From: Caprimulgus europaeus
Taxonomy: Eukaryota > Chordata > Aves > Caprimulgiformes > Caprimulgidae
Reading direction: 5' to 3'
Assembly (NCBI GenBank): GCA_907165065.1
Contig: OU015539.1
Span: 14,228,816 to 14,292,815 of the forward strand
Length of the DNA: 64,000 bases
How positions within the stretch are numbered: position 1 is the stretch's first letter; each line of letters opens with the position of its first letter. A model generated the notes under the pieces. The model searched no databases. It was given only the letters and a program-made list of their open reading frames with translations, and was not told the DNA's origin. Position numbers and translations under genes: made by a program. Shown here one piece after another: positions 31,901-42,700 of this stretch.

Positions 31901-34624
31901 TGCTAGGATGCTGTGACTTACCTTCCAAAAATGATCAGGGGCAAAACAGCCACATGGTCAGTCTGCAAATCACTAGAGAAAGAAAAGCAACCCCTGCAGC
32001 AGGGATGCCTGCATGTGCAGGGAGGCACCAGCACAGAGGTCCATCAGCTGTTCTGAGGGGAGGACTGCTGCAAAGCATCACAGCCTCCTCTGGAAAGTGG
32101 GCTTAGGACTGGGAGTGTGCAGGAGGGGCTTGAGAGAGGAGACACAACTCTGCTAGCATTTGGGTATCTTTCTCCCTCCTTCCCCAGCACCTAGCAGAAG
32201 TGAGAAACGGGTAGCAGGCACTGCTACACCAGAGACAGAGCGCTCTGAAATGTGGGCTGGGCCAGCCCTGAGACTGGCAGCGCATTCCCACATCACTGAA
32301 CGCGCTACTACAGCGGAACCAGAGCATCCACCAGCTGCTTTAAACAGTAAGAGTATGTTCTTTTTATAGGAACATACCTTATGGTACAGGATACAGACTC
32401 AAGATTGGCATAATCACTATTGAAAAAAGAATTGGCTGTCACTAACATAAGCGCCGAACAGGCACAAGGATTCAGAGTCAGGATTTAACTCCACTTTCGG
32501 CACAAGAGTCTCAAGTCAGTTCAGTCGCGGAACAGATAAAACAGCGCCTGCCTGCTCAGCACACACGCTGGGAGTGTGGCGCACAATGGTCGATAGGGTT
32601 GATAAAAATCTAGACTTGGTTACCTGGGGTGCTTTAAAAATAAGGTCCAAGGTCTGAAAATTAAAAATATTTTCATATGTCTCCTAAAACTAAGAAAAAG
32701 AGTATTACTGCAAATAGTTTTTGTATCGAGTGATGAATAATTACTTACTCAGTAGAGACAAGCTTGTAAGACTCCAGCTACTGCCACAAGCAAAATTAAG
32801 TGCTACATCAGCTCTTAATTTCAGTACTTAGGCCCAGATAACAACAGAAGATCAAAGTTCTATATATTAAAATGATTATGAAGAAGCTTTCCCTAATGGG
32901 ACTCATAGCTTTTTCTAAATTTATTATTTAAATCACAAAGTATACTCTTCTGTGCTTATTTCTCTTTTCCATTCCAAGGAGTACTAGAATATTACAAGAC
33001 CAACTTCTCTTGTGTTCATACAGTAAGTAGCTGAGCATTTCCAACAAATATCAAATCTCTTTGGAAAATATAATGTACTCATGATTTCTACAAAGGTAAT
33101 TAAAATTGATTAATTTAAATTCTTAATTTATAAACTTTTTTTTCCTCCTCCATTCTCAGATAGTAAATGTGTCCTCCTCATTTTACATATCAGGAAACAT
33201 CACAGATGAAGCTTTTCAAGATCAGACAGCAGGTAAATAACTGAAGTGCTTATATTCACCCAAACTAGGGCTTAATTCTTTTGTTATCTCACACACTGAA
33301 CTATGCAATATGGGAAATATCACCAAGCTTCCCCTCTATAGAACAGAAAATGTACCTATTTTTGAAAAATAAATACAAAGTAGTGAAATAATAACTTAAT
33401 TTTTCATCAGCTATTAAGTGCATTGCACTTTGAACTCACCTACAGAATCAAACGGCATTGGGGGCATAAAATAGGTGGATGTGGGGGCAAGAGGACACAG
33501 GACTACCTTAAATTCTGTTTCTTCCATGGCATGGCAATAATTCATTTCGGGAAGATGGGTATATACAAATATACACATGATCTCACTTGCTGACACTGAG
33601 TTAGTATTCAGCACTCATTTTCAAGCAGATAAAAAATGAAAGACCCTTTAAAAAGGTTTCCTCAGTTTTGATCAGATCCTCACCTACTGTACTTAATTTT
33701 AAAATTGTGCAAATACGATGATTAAACATTGATTAAAAAAATCCCACCGAACAAAACTGTAACTCCCTCTAAATTTTCTGCCTTTGTTTTCACTTCAAGC
33801 TGCTGGAGACAAAGGTCAGTTTTCTCCTGACGAGTGCCCAACTACACACGACTCTGTAAGATTCAGTGACTAATGACCTACCTTCCAAGAGATTTCCTCG
33901 TTTCCTTACACAAGGGTGATAAAAACCCCAACTCTTACCCTAGTCCATGAAGTCAAACTTGCCTTCCACCTCCGCCGAACCAGTGAATGCCAATGACACT
34001 ACACAACCCCACGGGGGGCAGCTCTGCCCCACTTCCACGCACGACAGCCTCAGCGAGGCAAATGGTCTCTATTCAGCTTTCACCGGAGGTATCTTAACCC
34101 AAACCGAAACTCCCGTAGGACTCCAAATAACGAAATATTTCAGGTGCTGCTGCACCATCCTTCCCTCTACAGCCGAGCCCAGCTGACAGGCTGCGGGCGG
34201 CCGGACACAGCCCCGCCACCACGGCTTCGCCCGGCCCGCGACACGGCTACCCCCGCAGCTGCCCGCCCGGGCCAGCGCCGCAGGAAGGCGACTGTCCGTG
34301 GCCGCCCGTGAGGAGGGAAGCGGGGAAGAGGAGCGCTCCCAGGGGCCAGTGCCGAGGCTGAAGGATGGACGGGGACTCCACTCCGCCCGTGGCGGGAGGC
34401 CCGCACCAGGCCGCGGGCGGGACCGCGCTGCCCCCCGCCCAGCCCTTCGCTGAGGCTGCAGCCGCCGCAGCAGGCGGCCCGTCCGGCTCACAGGCAGGCG
34501 GGGGACAGGGGCGGCCCGCAGCCTCCTAGCCGGGCCGGCGGGGCGGGGAAGGGGCTCCCGGTGCCGCCGGCCGCGCCATTACCTTGGTGAGCATTTTCTT
34601 GAGCTGGCTCTCGGAGACCGCCAT
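16952..34624 (-). CDS. TSG101: Tumor susceptibility 101, ESCRT-I subunit, 10 coding exons
   Basis: ESCRT-I subunit that binds ubiquitinated cargo and P(T/S)AP motifs for endosomal sorting, cytokinetic abscission and virus budding. Exons 5' to 3': 34,583-34,624; 30,677-30,761; 28,772-28,837; 28,047-28,210; 26,573-26,699; 24,948-25,014; 23,167-23,261; 19,911-20,113; 18,214-18,453; 16,952-17,041. Lengths sum to 1,179 nt, or 392 aa against 390 in human. Residues 1-145 are the UEV domain, a catalytically dead E2 fold. A CEP55/ALIX-type GPPxxxY motif sits at 158-164 and a Pro-rich stretch at 165-215. A coiled coil spans about 230-315, and the C-terminal steadiness box follows. A PTAP at 322-325 matches the self-regulatory motif of the family. 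Start: [14 protein letters not shown] in the CpG island. One oddity is that exon 4 ends HEWKY where human has HEWKH. Confidence 0.97.
17042..18213 (-). other. TSG101: TSG101 intron 9
   Basis: AT-rich intron between the PTAP/coiled-coil exon and the last exon. I see no repeat or RNA gene in it. Confidence 0.8.
18454..25000 (-). other. TSG101: TSG101 introns 6-8 (three long AT-rich introns)
   Basis: Introns at 18,454-19,910, 20,114-23,166 and 23,262-24,947 surround the short exons at 19,911-20,113 and 23,167-23,261. The sequence is AT-rich without a recognisable transposon, RNA gene or extra coding exon. Open frames in it are short and lack family resemblance. Confidence 0.7.
26105..26340. repeat. 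22-bp inverted repeat with A/C- and G/T-rich arms
   Basis: The arm at 26,105-26,126 is the reverse complement of 26,319-26,340 apart from one mismatch, with about 190 bp between. The right arm lies in a G/T-rich tract containing runs of 4, 7 and 5 G. Confidence 0.7.
26842..26858. repeat. (TA)n dinucleotide run
   Basis: A short alternating TA tract in TSG101 intron 4, flanked by A-rich sequence. Confidence 0.8.
30762..34582 (-). other. TSG101: TSG101 intron 1
   Basis: First intron of TSG101, 3.8 kb. It begins in the CpG island and becomes AT-rich. A more GC-rich patch at about 31,980-32,350 ends at an 8-bp inverted repeat (32,353-32,377). I could not identify the patch as a known repeat or exon. 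Confidence 0.7.
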
Positions 34625-34960
34625 GGCGGCCGGCCCCTCCTCCGCCCGCCCGCCGCTCCCGGTGCCACCGCCGCCGCCACACACCGGCCCGGCCCAGCCT
34701 CCCCTACATACAAACAGGAAGCGGCAGCGCGCGCTCGCTTCCGGCAGCGACACCCGCTTCCGCCCGGCCGGGAAGGCGCTTCCGCCAGAGCGCGAGGGGC
34801 GGGCGGGAGGCGGCGGGACCGGGCAGGCAGCGGCGGGGCGGGGCGTAGCGGGGCGCAGGCTGCAGTCTCACCCCGTGTGCCCGGCAGAGCCCGGTGCCTC
34901 GGGCGGGGCTCCCCCGCCTCTCGCAGCGGCACTTCACACACCATCGGGCAGGCCCGAGCG
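34150..34960 (-). promoter_or_regulatory. TSG101: TSG101 CpG-island promoter
   Basis: A dense GC/CpG block covers the TSG101 start codon (34,622-34,624) and the first splice donor (34,581-34,582). There is no clear TATA box, as is typical of housekeeping promoters. Long open frames on both strands here (for example 34,584-35,225 +) come from the high GC content, which removes stop codons, and cross the exon and promoter, so I do not call them genes. Confidence 0.8.
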
Positions 34961-34969
34961 CCGTCTGTC

Positions 34970-35985
34970 GGTAACGGGTACTCCCGGGAACTCGCTTCCC
35001 ACCACCCTGACCGACCTGCCGCCATCCTTCAAGAAACACGGCACAAACACGAGTGACATTTCTTCTGAACAGCCCAGGTTAGTTATTTTAGAACATAAGC
35101 ATCAATCTGAAGGACGTCCCTGGGAGAGTTCGCAGCTTTTTACGATTAAAACTATTAATAAAAAAACCCCTAAACAAACAAAATGCCTGGACTATTCACA
35201 TGAGAAGAAACGTTCAACAGATTAAACACAACACCTTGAACAACAATGTAAAACCATAGTTTTATGCTAGTTTTTTCCAAAATAAGAGAAAAATATAAGT
35301 CCAGCTAGTGTTGGGCGCTTTTCTTAATACAGTAGCAAAGCTGGTCACCTGCAGCCATCATTAATTTTGTCCTATCACTAATAAGCACAAAGAAAGTTGA
35401 GTATTCCATTTAAAAAAAAAAAAGCAAACCTGAATTACTGAAAGGGTTTTTTTTCTTTCTATTTTTATCTTAATTCTGAGATCAATATAAACTCAGAATT
35501 CCTTGCAAGTCTGGCTCTTTATGAGCTATAACCAGAAGGCACACAGGAGGAGATCTTTTCTCTGACGCACATCCTAGTTTTGCTGAGAAAGCTTCATCAA
35601 TATTTAACCGGTCACACCTCAGAACACAAACATGGAATGACATTCTGGCACTGCAGACAGCAGGAGTGGAGCCCACCTCTCCTCTGCCTGCCTCGCAATG
35701 CTCAGGTATCATCGGGATCAACCTAGGCTTTTACCAGTGCAGTGAAGCAAGTGGTCAGAACCCCCAGAAACCTTTATCTTAAAAACATCTGCTTTCTGAT
35801 TTATATAAAAATCCACATCCTGCTTTTTCACCACATCCTTGGCCTCCCCCAAGGAAGGTTACAGGTTCTGCTGCCTTCTCAAGGAGCTGTATTCTCCTCA
35901 GGTTGATGTAAAGCTTACTGACATCAGCTGGCTTTGGGTCAAGGCCTGAACTCACCGATACTTCTGCAGTACTTAATGGTCACGT
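34970..35985. other. Spacer between TSG101 5' end and UEVLD 3' end
   Basis: About 1 kb of AT-rich DNA separates the TSG101 promoter from the inferred UEVLD poly(A) signals. The two genes are head-to-tail on the - strand. No gene or recognisable repeat is seen. Confidence 0.6.
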
Positions 35986-35998
35986 TTTATTCTTTATT
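35986..35998 (-). terminator. UEVLD: Candidate UEVLD poly(A) signals (two AATAAA)
   Basis: Two AATAAA hexamers on the - strand (TTTATT at 35,986-35,991 and 35,993-35,998) lie about 790 nt after the UEVLD stop. They are the first canonical signals downstream, so the 3' UTR would span about 35,970-36,785. Variant signals nearer the stop cannot be excluded. Confidence 0.5.
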
Positions 35999-36785
35999 TG
36001 AAGCCCACCCCCGGCTCCTCCCTTTCAGGAAGAGCACCTTCCCCAGTGCTGCACAGGGTAGAATGTTGTGTGTATGTACCGAGAACTGCAGATGCTTTAG
36101 TGCTCTGAACGTCCTTACAAAATGAGAGCAAACAAGTCATGACCAGAAAGCCTCAGGCATCAGTAAACATACAACAGAAATTCCTGTCTAATACTTCAGG
36201 TTTGAAGGATACTGCTAATGGCATGCTTTTAGCTTTTTTCCCCTTAGTAATAAGCAGGAGTCCATTGACATAAGCCCATCTGTGACAGCCATGAAGGACT
36301 GAGCTATCAAACTGCATCCCCCAGTGCCCTGAAGAGCTGGACAGTGACCATATGCTAGACAAGCCCCTGTGATGCAGCACTTAAAAACCAAGAGGAAGAG
36401 TTCTAGTTAGCTCTACACACTGGAGCTTCCAGAGAGCTGGGTGAGCTGCTCTCTTAGACTGTTTCCTAATGAGAGCTAAGAATAACCCAAGTATCAGGCT
36501 ATAATTAGCAACAACAAATACAGGCAAAAGTAATCTGAATTTAGGTAAAATACATTGTTGCACATTACCCTCCTCATTCTGGCTGCCAAAAGTGCACCTT
36601 TCAAATAAGAAATTACTGTGCAGTGCAGTATTCAATAATTTAAACCAAAACTGAGAAAGCACTTTTTGAAAGTAAAAACCCTTCTTGTTTTATATAGAAA
36701 TCTGTATATACTAAGCAACCCCTTCTGCCTAGCAAGCAAGTCTCCAACTTCTGTGAGCTGCTGCTCTGGCTTCCCTTGTGCTTGC

Positions 36786-39700
36786 TTACAGTTTCAGTTG
36801 CTGCTGAAGGTCATGAATTGATCCTGCACTGCTTTGCAGTTTCTCTTGGACTAGTGGATCTTCTTCTAGTTTGACCATTTCAATCACTCCATTGTTTCCA
36901 AGAATACATGGCAGACTTAAGAATACTTCACTGTTTATATTGCAACATCCCTGAAACAACACACAAAGAACACTGTCACACAGTTACTTATTTCTGCTCT
37001 GTTTGGAGCATGGAACTACACAAAATAACTTGATTATTTTAATTAATCATCATATTCCATCATATGGCATGTTTTACATAGGACAAATTCCAGTTATTAT
37101 AGATCCTGTGAATGGTTTACTGTATACAAACTGTACAATATCACTGTAGAGATAAAAAAATCTTGAACCATGCCACACTTAGAGGAATTTCCCAGTATAG
37201 ATATATCAGACCTCTACAATGCAGGCAAAGCTTGTACTTGCTTCTGGGGGAGGGAGTGGGTCATCAACCTCAAACGTATTTGCCCTCTAGACTCTTGTAT
37301 TTTTGGGATAATAATCCATTTTTAATATTGGTTTCAGATTAACACAATTGATTTTTGCCTATTTTTGGATTATAATTGAAAGCTGTTGTTGGAATAAAGT
37401 AATGGAAGTAGTGCTACTTCAGAACAGTGACTTTAAGTGACTTTAAGCCTGTGCTGCTAAAATTAATGGTTATATCCAGTACAAATATTATCAGTACAGT
37501 GCCAAACAGAAGGTATTAATAACACATTTACCTTTGCCAGAGTGGATACAGAATGAACCTTTCTTTTATCTTTCAGTATACTGTCAGTCAAATCGGCAAC
37601 CGAGAGCCCAACAGACCAAGATCTCTGACCTTTTCCCTTTAAAACTTCCATAGCTCTATATAAACCAGGAAAAGGAGAAAAACAGGATGTTTAGATTTTA
37701 ATTATTCTTATTTTGGTTTATATGCAAAACCCAAAAGACAGATTAAGTGTACCATATCAGGTAAAGTGTATTATAAAAACATGATTCTCTGTTTTGGAAA
37801 ACAACACAAGGGAATTAAGAATTGCTTTAAAGAATTTCTTTACGTATATTTTACCCATACTAGTAACAATTCTTTTTCCTGACAAGAGGTGTAACTGATA
37901 TGTGGCTAATTAAATCAGGTAAACTGATCAGATGTGTACTTTTCTTTGAAGTAAACTGCTTCCACACAAGCTCTCAGAAAAGTGTTCCCAAAGGCTTGTA
38001 TAAGCCCACAATCAAACTGGCAGCTCTAATATTCTAGTGAATATTCTACAACGCTTGTCTTGTCCTTAGATCATCACAGGCACATCATCATTGAGAACTT
38101 CAGAAAAAAGTGGGCATATACAAACACATGAAAGTGAATGACACTCAGATCTACAATTTCCTATAAACTCAATATGTGAACATTTTAGAGCAAACATCTC
38201 CTCTTCATAAAGAGCTGAAGGAAAAAACTCTGCAAATATCAAGTGCCTAAACATGAAGAAAAAAAAAGATTAAAATGGTGTTACCTGTTAGCCACCTTTT
38301 CCCTTGAGTTACGAGCAGCCATTGCTTCGGTTTGATTTGCAACTAAATTACAACTGGTCCATGATGGCACTAAATGGAAACAACCAATATTTAAATGCAC
38401 ACCTCAGCAGTGACTAAAATTGGTAACAGATAAGGTGGGGAGAAGAAATACATTTTTTTTTAAATTCAAGCTTTCCAAACTTTCTTTCCCTCATAACAAC
38501 CCAAATGTAGTTGATGACTTTCCAAGGTTTCCTAGACTGCTGAAATAAACTCTGTAGTACCTGGCCAGAGACACTTGCTTAAAAATGAAGTAATATGTAC
38601 CAATTCTTACATTAGTGGTAACCTACCATGTATTATTCCACATTTCCTTCCTCTTTCTGTACCTCTAACCTATGTATTGTTACACCAAATAAAAAGCATT
38701 TGAGGTTGTATTTTCTGGTTTGTTTGGGGGTTGTGGGTTTTTTGGGGGTTTTTTTGTTTGTTTGTTTGTTTGTTTTGTTTTTTTTACTGTGATAAATGTC
38801 AAATACTTTTGCTACCAAGTCTACAGTCTGGGCATACACCAAAACTGTATTATTTAGAACCATTATTATGAAAATCTACCACCCTGCTTATGACTACCTT
38901 AATTACTTTTCTCATTTATTCTTTTGTTACTCAATTAGTTAAGCAATGCCAGGACATTATATACTCACAGTCATAATAAAATATCCCTTTACCTTTGTCT
39001 TCTCCTTGTTCACCAATAATCCAAGCATCTTTTGCCAGCACCTCTGCTTTCAAAAGGTTTGTCAGTATATACTGAAATCTCTCAGTATCTAGGTTGGCAC
39101 CTACTCCAAGAACTCTGCCTTTGGGAAATGCACTCAGCTTCCATGACACGTATGTCATCACTTCAACTATATATGAAAGAAAAATATGTTGGCAGTGAAC
39201 AACCACTCAAAATTCAACACAACAGCAAACCACGAATCACAACTATGAAAAACTCAGGACCAAGTTGTTTACTTTAGTAAAGGTATAAGCATATAAAAAC
39301 GCATCACTTATTTCAACCTAAAATAGCAAGTCAGGTGAGGAGGAGGTGAAGAAAATTCACAGCCCAAGTAAAGTTTTAAGAGAAGTCAAGTGAGACTTCA
39401 GAACGAGTCACCATGCTTCCCTGTATGAAGAAATCTCACATGCTTCTAAATTTAATACAGATAGTGCTTCATTTATTTTAATTTGACAAGCACTCTCTTC
39501 CCCATCTCCACAGCTCTAAATGCTAGGAAGGGTAAGAAGCACCTGAGGAATAGAAAAGGTCTGTCTTCAGAGCATTTACAGGACAGAGGAGCTTGTATGT
39601 TCTTTTTTCCCTCTTAAGTAGTGTTTTTGCTTTGTCTTAGTTCACGGTATCTCTGACCCAGCAGATTTAAACTTTCCACCAAAACACAGCTGCAATATTT

Positions 39701-42700
39701 ATGATCAACACTACGTTACATATATTAGTAGTCTGTGAGTCTGATCATATGGCCCATAACACACATGCACCTACCCTTACTGCACAGGAGAAACAGATAC
39801 ATAAAACTCACAAATGACAAGACAACAGCCAATGGATGCTAATCTTGTACAGTCAGGTGGAAACTACGTACAGAAACATACAGAAATACATACCTTTTCT
39901 ACAAAACAAAGTATACTATGTTCTTTTATCTTGGTAACAGTAAAGAAAAAGCCCTCAAAGACAGTGTCCTGCCCACAGCTGAAAAGGAAAACATCTTTCA
40001 GAGTAGCAAAAATTTTGGACTAAGTGGATGTATTTGGCAGTAATTTATTTTTAAAACAGGCCAAAGAGAAAGCCAGCTGAGGGCTGAAACATCAGGTGAA
40101 GTACCAACGTACCTGGATGAGAAGCAACAAGGAGAACAGTGTTCTGACTGTAGTGGGATATTGCTGGGACAATTCCTCTGAACAAATCCACATTGCTTTG
40201 TATGACATCAAGGTAAGTCTGAGCATTACCTAGAGAATTAACTGTAAGCACCACAACTTTTGAATCAGCTGAAGCAGAAAAATCTGAAAATACAAAGAAA
40301 TAAGTTTTAAAAATTTATGTCATTCTATCAAGTTTTGGATGCAGAACAAAGAGCCGTCCTAAAGGCTGAGCTGCAGCATACAGCTTAATTAGGGAATCTT
40401 CCCCTCCTGTCTGCCCCCCATATCCCCCAGTGTGGAATTTGGGGCACTTCCACCTGTAAAACACAGCTCTCCCACAGAACTACTTTTCCTGTTTCATAGT
40501 TGACAAACTGTGGTGGTGCAGACCCTCCCTGGGCCACGTTGTGACATCAGCACCAGCCAACACTGTGTTCTTGTTTTAATAAAGTGCACTGGGCTGGGAA
40601 AATCTGTAACCTTCTGATCTCGCCTGCTGGAGCAGTGACTTGAAAAATCCGGTACCTTCTTGTCCTGGGTACACGGATGGTGATTTGGGATGATCAGGCA
40701 CTCCCTAGGGACGCACCTGAGATCCCTCCTGCCTGCATCGTAGCCCACTCTGAAAGGTGCCAGGATTACCTGACAAGAGTTATGGCCACAATGAAAAAGT
40801 ACTGACCAAAGTCAATCATCTGAGATCCTATAAATACTAATCCTAAATGAGGCCCTTTGAGCTCTCCAGGACTGCAGCAGGCTGTGACCCAGTATCTTCC
40901 CCTGAGCTGGGACACCTCTCAGGGTAGATTTTGCAACATTTCAGACCACCCACTGACAGAAGCTGACAAAGGGAGAAGAGTTGAGTAATTCAGTATAACT
41001 AGATTTCTAGATTTTGTGAGGTTCAAAGGTCAAAAGCATGAGTAATTCACTATAATTTGATTTTGCAACATTTCAAGGATCATTTTGTACCAAGAATTCA
41101 CTATAATCTGCCGAGAAAAAAACATCTTAATCACAGGTTAACCTCTATATCTGTGTGTGCATGCATGTATGCGATTTGATTTAGGAGAATTTGTTGAATC
41201 TTTAAGTTGCTGTGTTGATTATAACAGATTGTTGATTATTGCCTGATTAAGTATTGCTAGAAAATCATACAATCTTGCAATTTATTGTAATACTGTTAAT
41301 GAATCTTAAATTGTTGCTACCTTAAAGTTATACAGGTCCCATAATAACATGTTGAATCAATAGCACTGAAATCCCAGTATCCAGTGTCCTTAAACATAAA
41401 TCGTTGACCAAGTTTGGATCCAGCTGCACCTAGACCCCTCTCTGAGAAGGAGTTTAGAAAGCAAGGGTGTCCATTCAGAACCTCGTGACTCAACAGGAGG
41501 GCCTCCCTTACCCTTTCACCCCTGATCATTGTGTACATCCTTCTAGTTTGATTCTAACTTTATTTTCCCCAATTCCTGTGTAAATCATTCTAGCCCGATC
41601 CTGACTCCATTTCCCCTTGTGTGCTTCTTCCATGTAGTAAGAGAGCGAACCTTGCCATCAACTGTTAAGTTGCACTTTTACAAACATATTAAATCACTTG
41701 TGCTAATATCATTGACAGTGATTCTTTAAGTGACCTAAATCACGCTCACAACACAAACACAGAAGTCAGACTGCAATTGTTCAAGGATAGCAGAGACTAG
41801 AAAACTAGATGGGGTTGACAGATAAGCTTTTCCAAGTTTTCTTGGTGAGAGAGAAAAAAATACATCCCTGAAAAGCCTATTTAATTTTTATTAAAATAAA
41901 GACTTTTACTCCTTTATCTTCTACAATTTCTGATCTTATAACTCAATCAAGGACATTTATACAGCCATAAAAAGTGTTTGAAAAGTATACTTATTAACTC
42001 AAGTAAAAGACATGCATTTATTAGCCCAAGAAAACACACAGCTACATTTGCTGCAGAAATTCTTAATTCAAAGCTGCCTTGAGCAGGTAACTCTCAATAT
42101 CCAATACCTGAGTACCATACAGTTGATCAGAAGCACAAGAAAGCCCTCCATTTCATCTTGCAGGGTGTGCAAGAAACACAAAACCACCACAGACAAGCAA
42201 GAAAGAATGGGAAAGTTGCTCAATTCAGTTCCAGCTTCCCCAGTGGAAGAACTTTTGAGCTGCATCACCTCAGCCTCTGCATTAAGACCATCAAAGTCTG
42301 CAGCCATCACCACTAATTATGGAGACGTGGCATTGACTCTGTTGAATTGTAAGCTCACAGCTAATTAAGGACAAGATTGTTAAGAACTAGTTGTTTGAAT
42401 ATGCAGTGATAATGATTAAGAACTATTGGCCATGTGTGTATTTAATGAACATCAATCTAGGAAAGCAGTACTTTGAAACTTACCTTTATCAGCCTTTTTG
42501 ACTCTGCTCTCACAGCTACCTCTAATTCCCTAATATACATCTATTTTTCCCCCTTCCTTCCCTCTCTCCACCCATGACACTGAAGTACTAGCGTGGCTGT
42601 TCTGCCCGAGTCCAATTTCAGCATAGCCTCTTAGCCTGCAAGTACAGACTCATATACTTCTATGAACAGAATGAAAAAAGCCCAAAATAAAAACAATGCA

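Noticed and set aside
34584..35225. 213-codon open frame on + across the TSG101 promoter, plus 140- and 148-codon frames on -
   Set aside because: CpG-island composition lacks stop codons. The + frame is antisense to TSG101 exon 1 and resembles no protein.
42012..42368. 118-codon + frame and 81-codon - frame in UEVLD intron 7
   Set aside because: I do not recognise either protein and see no promoter or splice context. They are most likely chance frames.
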